The notes under the pieces are model-generated. The model made no database searches and had not been told where the DNA came from. It was given only the letters and a program-made list of their open reading frames with translations. From positions 7,026,001 through 7,090,000 of the forward strand of contig NC_062254.1 of assembly GCF_905475465.1 (NCBI RefSeq): a DNA stretch of 64,000 nt. Reading direction: 5' to 3'. The position numbers and the translations under genes are program-made. This DNA comes from Pieris napi. Lineage: Eukaryota; Arthropoda; Insecta; Lepidoptera; Pieridae. This document shows, one piece after another, positions 25,579 to 35,800 of this stretch (position 1 is its first letter; each line of letters opens with the position of its first letter).

Positions 25579-26410
25579 GGGGCTTTGTCAAGACGCCTTA
25601 ACGATAGTGTATGTAGAAAGTCGAAAACTAAATTTGTATAAAAATGACAGTTCATGTCGACAGTCAGTAGCATAGGCCCAAGACAGTGCTTCGAAAAGTC
25701 ACACATTAACGCTCACGCTTTTTGGTAGTCAACGTCTGGGGGATCAAGCCGTATCATTAAGGAGAACTTTTCTACATACTTAACTCTAAAAATAAAATAT
25801 TAACTCTAGTTTAAATCATTATAATATTACGAGAAAATTAAAAATACAAGCAGGAATAAAAATAAAATTACAATTAATTTATAACTTTAGGGGCCTCATA
25901 GCCTAGCGGTCTTATTAAGTGGCAGCTAGGTGAGGGGTACCGGGTTCGAGGGCAAGTTTTAATTTAATTTAAATTTGTTCTCGGCCTTTGGGAGGGTTGT
26001 GCGGTAGCGGGCGAGTGCCTAAACCGTACATGGAGGACACGGTCGAATTTCTAAAGCAAAAAGTACGAATTATTAAAATCTTAAACTTGACGCTGGCTAA
26101 TGCACAAACCGTGCCAGAGCCATAAAAATAAAAAACGTTAAAAATATAACATGTATTTAAAACGGTAGCCATTAAAGAATTATAGCAAACAGCAGCTTTT
26201 GAGATCACGTAAACACATCGGATGCCGATGGACGTTGACTATCAAAAAGCGTGAGCGTTAATGTGTATTTTCGTAGTAACGTCATGGCGTCGCTTATTGT
26301 ATCCCGGCTGACGCCTTTTAGCCCAAGGCCCAGGACTAGAACGTCATTTTTATACATTTATTTTTCGACTTTCTACATACACTATCGTTAAGGCGTCTTG
26401 ACTAAGCCCC
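25579..26410. mobile_element. Foldback TIR element carrying a SINE
   Basis: Long arms pair across 832 bp: AAGACGCCTTAACGATAGTG and GTATGTAGAAAGTCGAAAA near 25590-25628 are answered by their complements at about 26362-26401. Inner arm segments (TAACGCTCACGCTTTTTGGT near 25709) are also mirrored near 26240. The SINE at 25890-26135 sits in the centre. Only the ends GGGGCT are certain, and no TSD is clear. Confidence 0.65.
25890..26135 (+). mobile_element. Second SINE type with a LINE-shared tail
   Basis: The tRNA-like head reads GGGGCCTCATAGCCTAGCGG with a B-box like ACCGGGTTCGAGG. The last ~50 bases (CTGGCTAATGCACAAACCGT, then GCCAGAGCCATAAA) are almost identical to the 3' end of the intact LINE at 40264-45831. 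Sharing a 3' tail is how many SINEs recruit a partner LINE's enzymes. It is inserted in the foldback element. Confidence 0.75.
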
Positions 26411-26537
26411 TCTGGCTGAGAAAGCAAAAGCGGTGGTGTATGTAGAAAATTTTTCGGTAGTGATACAGCTACACGGTACACCTAAGTTGTATATTTCACG
26501 AATTCATCATCTACAAATCCATGCCAATTGCCGTATA

Positions 26538-27394
26538 TAGTACTTTTCATGAAAGAAGTCCCGCGGCGATTTTTGGAACTAAATTTGACAGGTCGGCAAT
26601 GTTGTCAATCGTCGATGTTATCAAGTTCGTTTGTTGTGGTAGATTTTTTGTGAATTTTTAACTAGCTTAGTGCATTTTAAAGATTGATTACAATGCCAAA
26701 AGTTGTAAAAAGTTCGGCTAGAGAAATAATATTAAATGTGAAAGAGTTCTGTGAAGCGGAACATAAGAATCAAGGTGTTTTAATACCACTAAACAATGTT
26801 CGGAAGAGAGTTGCCGCCAAAACAGTTTTTTAGAGTTGCCATTTAATAATTTTTTGGTGTATTGATGGGACTTTTATGATATAAATTCGTTTTTGCGACA
26901 AAATTTAACAAATACATAACGTGATGAAACTAGGTAACTGAAATTAAAACATGTATTACATAAGCATTATAAACTTAAAGTCATAATTATTTTTAATTGT
27001 TCATAATTTAATTGCAGGTGTGTCAGAGAAAACTGTAACAAGAATTACAAACGAAGGTATTGTAACAACAGCGGCGTATACTTTGAAAAAAATTGTAACC
27101 CAACAATTATTATGCAATAAAACTCTGAATAAAAAATTGTATTGCTTTTCTTTGCCCTATTTTCTCATCTTTTCCCTGTAAATAGGTAGAACACCGCTAA
27201 TATAAGTAAATAAAAATATACTTTTTACATAACAGATATATTGTTTCATCGAAGTATGCAGAAAATAATATTATTTGATAAATTACATCTGCTAAGTGTA
27301 AATAAAATAGGTACATTTTTTACTCATAAATGGCAACATTACGTCATGCGATTGCAGCGCCGCGTCTGGGGGACTTCTTTCATGAAAAGGACTA
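26538..27394 (+). mobile_element. Tc1/mariner-type element, deletion derivative
   Basis: The ends are inverted copies of TAGT-C-TTTTCATGAAAGAAGTCCC (left TAGTACTTTTCATGAAAG, right CTTTCATGAAAAGGACTA), flanked by TA. The left part encodes a helix-turn-helix-like start, MPKVVKSSAREIILNVKEF, ending RVAAK. A second piece after an acceptor reads GVSEKTVTRITNEG. The donor after RVAAK is broken here (CAGTTTTTT against CAGGTACTT in the copy at 47642). The catalytic part is missing. Confidence 0.7.
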
Positions 27395-27490
27395 TACGTC
27401 AGCACTCCGAGTTATCTGTCAAATGCCAGACCTCAAGTGACAAATGCTATTAATTACCTAAACGGCAACTGGCAACTGGCAAGCCTCAGG

Positions 27491-28291
27491 CAGTGTGACC
27501 AGATTTAGTAGATTTCTACTTTTTTGGTAGATTTTGAGGTACTGTCAACAGAATTTAGTATGTAAAAATTATTTGGTATATTTTAGTAGAATTCACGCTT
27601 TTCAGTTATTCTAGTACTTTTTTTGGCATATTGAATAAAAGCGAGGTATTCGTCTTTCATCGATTGGATTATAACTATTAAATGTTCATTCTTTTCGTTA
27701 CCATTCGTGCCGTGATCATAGAGTGTGATGTGGGAATTCCTTTATTGAGAATTTGTATAATCGAGTTTAAAATGAAACATAAATATACACAAGGATATCG
27801 CAATGAATAAGAGCAAGATCCCTTATTTAAAGTTGGTTGTGTAAATGTACAAAATTTTACGTTATTTTTCAAAGTGATCAGACCCTTATTCATAAAATTG
27901 AAACAGACATACAAAACATGATGAGTTCCATTTTGAGTTGCTTTATGAAGATAAATTATATAAAAACTACTCCGCTGCAGTCAATAGATCTGACAGAAGT
28001 ATGTTCAAGTTAATGGACTCAAAATTGCATTATGACAATGTTACCCAACATAAAGACTGTTTTGTTTAATTATATTTTTATTATGAATTTAATTTTTTAA
28101 AAAACTTGGTTTCTTTTAAATTAATTTCTTATTTTTATTATTCTATCGTTTTATCAAGAAAACATTCATATTTTACGTTGTAACACAACAGCAAAAAAAA
28201 CATAATAGATTTTCTCGTTCCTTTCGGTAGAATTCAGTAGTTTTTAACCTCCACAAGCAGTAGATTCGTCAATTAAAATCTGGTCACACTG
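27491..28291. mobile_element. hAT-type MITE just upstream of RpL10A
   Basis: The 801-bp element starts CAGTGTGACCAGATTT and ends AAATCTGGTCACACTG. It is bounded by a perfect 8-bp target duplication, GCCTCAGG, at 27483-27490 and 28292-28299. CAGTG ends with 8-bp duplications fit the hAT superfamily. No transposase frame is present. Its right edge is 67 bp from the RpL10A start codon. Confidence 0.85.
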
Positions 28292-28358
28292 GCCTCAGGG
28301 CTCAAACATTCCTTTCTAGTTTGTGCATTTATCGTAGCAGGAGGTTTTTATAACCAAA

Positions 28359-30392
28359 ATGTAAGTTAATTCAAAAATATCTTTTAAATCCTTTTACTTA
28401 TGATAGGTAATGCAGCAAATTTAAGTTTATTAGACCGATATCAATTATATTTAAAATATATTTCCCCAAATTTTTATTAAAACGTGTTTTTCAGGTCTAA
28501 GGTATCCCGTGATACCCTTTACGAATGCGTAAATGCTGTGTTGGATGCTTCCAAGGAGAAGAAGCGTAACTTTTTAGAAACAGTGGAAATCCAAATTGGA
28601 TTGAAGAACTATGACCCACAGAAGGACAAGCGTTTCTCCGGCACCGTCAAGTATGTTTACCTGAATAGGCAAATTTTGTGGTTTAATTTATTAAACTACA
28701 TGTGTGCTTAATAAAGCCTCTTGGTGCTTTGCTAAATATGTTTTCAACCACAAAACTTGTCCTGGACAGGGAGTCAGTCTCCTCTGACGGGACTTTACCC
28801 GAAGTCTTAAAATAATGGGTAGGTTTGCTTCGGCTTACCGATTATTTCCATACAATACCGTTTAGAGCTTGGCTGTGGGTAAGAGAAATTTAAGTTTAAT
28901 TAGTCATCTTAAAATGGTACTAAAAGTATCATTTTGTATTTCAATAGAATACTATTTATTATCTTGTACTGAACACTAGTTAAATCCCAGTTACTAGTTT
29001 AGTTTTTGTTTGTACCTTATTAAACCCTGTTGTACTTTAAGATCATGATGATTTTTAATTTAATTGCATGTATTATCTGATATTGATGAACACTACAATC
29101 TGATAACTTGAAACTAACTTGAATCATTTTGTTTGTGTTTTGTACCTGTATTAAATTGTTTATCTTGTTTTCAGGCTTAAGTACATCCCCAGGCCCAAAA
29201 TGCAAGTATGTGTGCTTGGTGACCAGCAGCATTGTGACGAGGCCAAGAGCCTAACTGTACCATGCATGGATGCTGAAGCTTTAAAGAAACTGAACAAGAA
29301 CAAAAAGCTCATTAAGAAACTGGCAAAGAAGTAAGTATGGTTACACATAATCTATAATATAGGAGTCATTCCTATTTTACATTAATTTATAGATGCTTAT
29401 TAATAATTACTGCAACTTACTTCCTTGGTTTCTTCATTCGTGAAACTTGTGCTGTACTTGTTTTAACCAATATCCCTCTTAGACTAGTAGAGTATTGTAT
29501 TTTAAATTGGTATACAGTCAAAATATGTTAAAACAACCTGGAACTTGGAAGAGACTGATATTCAATCGTACTGTAATCAATGACGTTGTTATTAAGTTCC
29601 TCCTAGTACAATAGAATTCAGCTGGGACCTTTGATTTTGGTCAATATGAATGGTATGTTGTTCACAACAATGTCGTTCACAACAATGTCGTTCACAACAA
29701 TGTCGTTGTAAATGGTTTTGACTGTATAAAAGGTTTTAAATAATTTATTTTAATTCCAGATATGATGCTTTTCTTGCTTCGGAATCACTGATCAAGCAGA
29801 TCCCTCGTCTGTTAGGTCCTGGTTTGAACAAGGCTGGCAAGTTCCCTGGTCTCCTATCTCATCAGGAATCCATGACTCAGAAGATTGATGAAGTCAAGGC
29901 AACTATCAAGTTCCAGATGAAGAAGGTATATAATGTTACTTAATACCCCATTTAAAGTTTTTCTTTTAGTTCTTTTCAATGTGGGAAATTGTGCTGCTTC
30001 TTATGAAAAATTTTCAAAATCATCAATTTGTATAGGAATCATTTATATTTTTATAGTAGGTGAATACTAAGGGAACTAAAAAAAATTATATAGATTTATA
30101 CAAGTTCTAAAATTATTATGTAGTTTGAACATAGTAGTGCAAATGTCACAATGTTTTTATTTAGAATTTAGTATGTAAAGAAATGTTTCTTGTGCTTATT
30201 TAATTTTATCTATTATTTCAGGTACTTTGCCTGTCTGTGGCAGTGGGACATGTTGGTATGACTCCCGATGAGCTGGCTCAAAATGTTCACTTATCAATCA
30301 ACTTCTTAGTGTCCCTCCTTAAGAAACACTGGCAGAATGTCAGATCCCTTCATATGAAATCTACAATGGGACCACCCCAAAGATTGTACTAA
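28359..30392 (+). CDS. RpL10A: Ribosomal protein L10A (uL1)
   Basis: Five coding exons: 28359-28360 (only the AT of the start codon), 28495-28650, 29175-29330, 29760-29925 and 30222-30392, for 216 residues. The protein runs from MSKVSRDTLYECVNAVLDA through LKYIPRPKMQVCVLGDQQHC, LLGPGLNKAGKFPGLLSHQE and VAVGHVGMTPDELAQNV to STMGPPQRLY, throughout the L10A/uL1 family and full length. It is a 60S subunit protein of the L1 stalk, which helps release deacylated tRNA. The start codon is split by intron 1, a known arrangement in ribosomal protein genes. A pyrimidine stretch at about 28310-28318 (CCTTTCT) may be the 5' TOP start site. The hAT MITE lies directly upstream. Confidence 0.97.
29657..29707 (+). 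repeat. 15-bp minisatellite in an RpL10A intron
   Basis: About three and a half tandem copies of TTCACAACAATGTCG occur in intron 3 of RpL10A. No function is evident. Confidence 0.85.
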
Positions 30393-30794
30393 TTTTAAAA
30401 ATACATATATTTGACATTTATTGGTATTATTTTTTCTGCATAAACACATTGTTATATGGCCACATGATAACAAACACAACATGCCCTCACGTCAAAATAA
30501 AAAAGCACTATTAGCGATAACAGTACTATAGTCCTCGTCACGATGGTTGTACCCATTAATAATAGGCGGGAAGTGACGCTTCAAACGTTAAGTAATTAAT
30601 GTCAATTCTACTGTTTCGGATCAAATTATACGAGATCTTACTTTCAATGATATGGCCAGATGCTATTTGAGATGATAAATTAATTATTGAAGGAAATGGC
30701 CATTTCATTTGATTTTTCTACGATACACTAGTGTTTTAACTAAACTAAACCTAGTCCTTAGGTAAGAGAAATCATAGGCAGACGTTATCTAATA
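30393..30794. other. 3' flank of RpL10A
   Basis: AT-rich sequence after the RpL10A stop. It ends where the long inverted-repeat element starts. Nothing else is seen. Confidence 0.4.
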
Positions 30795-32731
30795 GAGTAA
30801 GATCCCAGAGCGTTCTGACATAACCTAATTTTCACATGGATGAAACCTTCACGAATTAGTATCGTCTAGTATACTTTAAATACCTGCCTACTTGTAGAGC
30901 TTGCCCTGTGACACCTGGGCAGGTACCAGGTGAGAAAGGTAACTAAAAATATGAGTTATCTAACTTAAATTTGTATGGCTGAATTTTATATATATTTTGT
31001 AGAATATTATTCTAAACTAGAATTATAAAGTGTCAGACACTTTTCATGGACCAGAGCTTTTGTCAGACGCTTTAAAGCTCGACAAAAAATTAATGAACTT
31101 TACTTATTTTTTCATGTCTGACTTTTAAATATATTATTCAAGTAACTACTACAAAGTTATATTTCATCAGTCAGACAAATTCGAGTGACCAAACATCCCC
31201 TAAACACAAAGTTATTCAGCCGGGAGTGCGAGCAAAAGAGCACTATGCGCATGCATTGCAGAGCGAGTGAGACGTTCACAACAACTCGGTTCCTCTTCTT
31301 AAACCCACCATCTGCTCCACTTTACAGTGTATACGTGCTTATTGCGCAACCTATAGTATCCAGTGCAGTTCGGGTGTATGTGTTTCGGTTCAGCTATTTA
31401 TAAATAATTACAGCGTAAATAGTATTAACGAAGAATTCAATCGAAAAAATTTGAAAAATTTTGATGCAAGCAGTTTACCACCATGTAAAACTGAATTATT
31501 TCAACAATTTCTCCGAGCGAATTACATTGCTAGTATATGGAATAATGCAAATGAAAAACTACCAACCATTTTAACTCCTGAACACAATGGGTGGAGGCTA
31601 GAAGAAAACCAATATCACTTTCATTGGTTTGATGGTGACCAATTACTCGGAGACATTAGTGAATTCCTTAAAAATTCAGGTACTATACTTTGACTTAAGT
31701 TTTAAATTTATTGTATTTATAATTTTATGTTTTTTAATTCTTTAAACTGTTTTTTGCAGAAGACGCTGCCAGCAACGACAACATCACTGATGACGACGAG
31801 GATGACTTGAATGGACAATATCATGATTGGATGAACGATGAAAATTCCAATGACTGTGTCGATAATTGCGATGATTAAAAGATAAACAAATATTTGCTGT
31901 AATTAATCATAGTTATATATTTTTTTCTTAAAAATTTTCTAACTGGTATCTTTTTTACAATAAAATAAAGATAATTCCTTATAAAACAAAATGGCTCCTC
32001 ATATATTCACTATCCCAAATACATGCAATAAATAAATTCAATACTTATTAATTCACAACTTGATATTGAAGCTTATCCCTGATTAGAAAAAGAGATTTGA
32101 AAAGATTCGAAATGGCTCAAAGAGATTAAAAAAGATTCAACTTGACAAATATATAGATATACATTTTGACTGGGTTGAATCTTTTTAAATCTTTTTTTTT
32201 TAATAAGAGATCTTACTGAATCTTGGATTGAAATTAATAAGTATTTTCAATACATATCAATTTTTTACTCTGAAACGCATGCGCATAGTGCTCTCGCGCT
32301 CGCACTCCCGGCTGAATAATTTTGTGTTTAGGGGATGTTTGGTCACTCGAATTTGTCTGACTGATGAAATATAACTTTGTAGTAGTTACTTGAATAATAT
32401 ATTTAAAAGTCACACATGAAAAAATAAGTAAAGTTCATTAATTTTTTGTCGAGCTTTAAAGCGTCTGACAAAAGCTCTGGTCCATGAAAAGTGTCTGACA
32501 CTTTATAATTCTAGTTTAGAATAATATTCTACAAAATATATATAAAATTCAGCCATACAAATTTAAGTTAGATAACTCATATTTTTAGTTACCTTCCTCA
32601 CCTGGTACCTGCCCATGTGTCACAGGGCAAGCTCCACAAGTAGGCAGGTATTTAAAGTATACTAGACGTTACTAATTCGTGAAGGTTTCATCCATGTGAA
32701 AATAAGTTATGTCAACGCTCTGGGATCTTGG
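30795..32731. mobile_element. Long-TIR element with enclosed exons
   Basis: Two arms of about 460 bp (30795-31260 and 32270-32731) are near-perfect inverted copies. AAGATCCCAGAGCGTT begins the left arm and its complement ends the right. The arms share long runs such as AGTGTCAGACACTTTTCATG and GGGAGTGCGAGC. Between them lie two exons of an unknown protein and AT-rich sequence. No TSD or transposase is visible. It lies between RpL10A and FANCD2. Confidence 0.75.
31406..31878 (+). CDS. Unknown protein C-terminus inside the long-TIR element
   Basis: Exon A is open from a possible acceptor at about 31411 to 31679 and exon B runs 31760-31878, joined through GT/AG in phase 1. The product contains SSLPPCKTELFQQFLRANYI, an N-rich linker, HNGWRLEENQYHFHWFDGDQ, and an acidic tail (DDDEDDLNG, ending CVDNCDD). 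I have a sense of similar LPPC...GW...WFDG endings in large uncharacterised invertebrate proteins, but I cannot name the family. Upstream exons are absent within the element. It may be a transposon ORF remnant or a captured host gene end. Codon use looks natural and there are no internal stops. Confidence 0.45.
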
Positions 32732-32881
32732 ACTATTATGATTGAATACCCTTGCAATGTTGTATACCAAAGGATACAATTAAAATTGTTTCACTGCATT
32801 AATAACTTGGATATAATAGAAAAACACTCAACTAATAAAAAATCTGGTTTTTTATTGAAGATATACCAAGATAATACAAAG

Positions 32882-35800
32882 TTAAATAATATCACTTAAA
32901 CTTTTTGAATCTGGGTTTAATATGTCATCATCGGTGTCATCACTATCGTCATCATCTGGTAGCTGATCATCACAATCTTCAGAAGATTCTTCACCAACAC
33001 TTTGTTGAGATGCAATGACTTCGCCATGAATATTTTTATTTTTAAGATTACCCATCCAAAATGCTTCTGAACAGTTGTTAGCAGTTAATGCAGCTTTTAC
33101 TTTATAAATTAGTGTCTCTAGCAGTTGCCTCATATATGGAACTTTGCTCATTAGCACACTATCTTTCTTCAATCTCGAATGGCAGCATAGCGATTGCAAA
33201 AATCTTGTAGTTTGCTGAAGAGTTTTCAATATCTCTAATACTTCCTGTGTTTCGCTTTTGAATTGCAATTCTATGATTGGCATTCCATGAGTTAAAAATA
33301 GTTTTATTAGAGGTAAGGATTTCTTGAAAAATGCTGATAGATTATTTCTGCTTTCAAAATTCTTTGATATATCAGTCATACACTTCAGAATAAATGTAAC
33401 ATCTTTCCATAATTCTAAGTGCTCAGAGTTCGTAAGTCCTCTATTAATTTTTCTCTTTGTAACTTCACCGAGAGCTGTCCCTAAATTTCTATAAAATACC
33501 GGAAAATTGGATTTGTTAATGCTTTTGAAGGAAATTAGTGTGTTATTACGACTTTTTAATGTTTCTATTTCATTAACTAAAGAACTAGAAATATGTCTTA
33601 GTTCTAGAATTTCACTGTTTATTAAATACTCTTTTGCAAAACCATCAATACTTTGATTTAATAGCAAACCCTTTTCTAATACACCATCTGAAGATTTCCA
33701 TTGTTTCGACAAAAACTTGTTAGCTGTATCTCTAACAATCTTTAAAATATCACTGTGAGAAGAAAACCCTTGAAGAGCTTTCATAACTTCTAATAACGCA
33801 ACAGCTGTAGAAAGTTGTAAGCAATATTTTGTATGAACCTGTAATAGTTTAGCTACAGCTACTAATAAATCTCTTAATGTTGCTGAATGATCAGTTAACC
33901 CTAAAGATGCTACTAAACTTCTTAGAGAAGTTTTTAATAAAGCAATATTATTATTATTGTGAAATCCGATCCATTTTAAGTATATTGACAACAAGTTGTA
34001 TATATTTTCAATAGAAATGATTATGTCTAATATCTTAGCAGAATAAATAAACCCACTTTCATTTTGACTTCCGCTCACAGCATGCTTTTCAAAGTACGAA
34101 GTTAACAATTTCAGGTGAATCGCTAAATTTGGCATGAAACTATTTACATAATTTGCATATTGTTCAGCTTTTATTTTGTCGTACACTAAATCATTTTCAG
34201 TACCTTTAGATAGATATGTTGGTTGTTTAATTTTTGCAACTAATACGGGTTCAAGTGTAGAACAAATGTTTTTCAAAATATACTTCAAAATTTCAATAGT
34301 TAAGTCAGGATTACTATCACTTATTTCATCATTCTCGCATAAATCATGTTTTAGTAAATTACTGATACTTAACGATAAAGGCCTAAATTTTAGTTTATGA
34401 ACATAATCAAATTTATTTCTTAATGAATTACTCCGTTGAGTTCCTTGAGTTCTACTAGTTTCCGGAAGTGTTTCGTCATTACTTGTATTCTTTTGACTTC
34501 TATGTTTATTACTTTGTGTCTTTGTAACTTTATTCACTAAACAGTCTGAAGTGTGTATATAGAAGTTATTTATAGGAAATTTATATGAAATATTGGTATT
34601 GACTATAATTTTAGCAACGAAGGTCTCCAACTGTTGGACCTGTGAAATTCTTGTAAAAAGTTTAGGTACTAGCGAGGTATCGTTATATGATGAAAACGCA
34701 TTAATTATTTCACGTATCCAGTTTACGCAATGTACAAGGCAGTCCAGTATAAGATAAATATTGTCAGATTCCATATCATCAATAACTTCGATGTCAAAAC
34801 AAGGCATTACAATTGCACACCCTAATAAAGCATCTATGCTGGATAAAGATCCTTTATGCTGTCTTAAATGTAATGTTTGGACAAGTTGAAATAGTGGAGA
34901 CAAGAGACTTATGTTTACATCTTCCTTTTTTTGTAGAATTAAACCTCCAATATTTATTGCGATAACTTCATCTATTTCACTGTCGCTATTTAAACAATGC
35001 TGCATATTTATTTGAATGTTGCCAATTTTTTTTGATTCAAAATCATCCACCATAAAATTTTGCTGTAGGTCATTTGTCACAGCCTCAGTAAGCCAAACTA
35101 AGAAATGTTCATTCATAGGATTACAAGGTTGAACCACTTTACAAAGTTCTTCATAGAAAAATACAATCATATCTGGCCATTGTCTTGTACTTCTACTAAT
35201 AAGTTCAATTATTTGAGATGCCTCTTGTAAATCTCCTTTCTTTAAATGATCAGAAGTAGAAGATCTATCTTCCAGCTGCATATTGTTATTTACTGTTTTA
35301 TGTGCCATAAGATACTTTACGGCATAAATCCCAGAAATAATACCTTGAACTTTCACTGAAGGATTTGAACTCCCTAATTCTTTTCTAATTATCATATGTA
35401 TGTCATCTCTGATTACAGAGTTCTCAGACGCATATGCAAGACAACATAACAAGTTCATGGCAGCTCTAATTTCCATTAAATTCATATCATCCATTCTGTC
35501 TAACAATGTTAACATTTGTACGCACTGTGGTCTTAGTATAGAAACGTCCTTTATTGCAACATAATTAAGGATGATTAACATATTCATCACACACTGTTTG
35601 CAATCTAGTCCAAGTTGAAGTAATTCTGCAACTATTGTCTGTCGGCATTCTTTAAGTTGAGAAAACATTAAAGTATAAATATGTACTGCCAGAGTCTGAA
35701 TCATAAGGTTTGACTTAGTTTTTAAAAGGCAATTTGTGAGGTTTATCAAACATTTCAGGTTGACTTCTAATATTGGTTGAAACTTATCAAAAGCCTCACT

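Noticed and set aside
29657..29707. CRISPR-like repeats
   Set aside because: The units are directly adjacent 15-bp repeats without spacers, in an intron of a eukaryotic gene.
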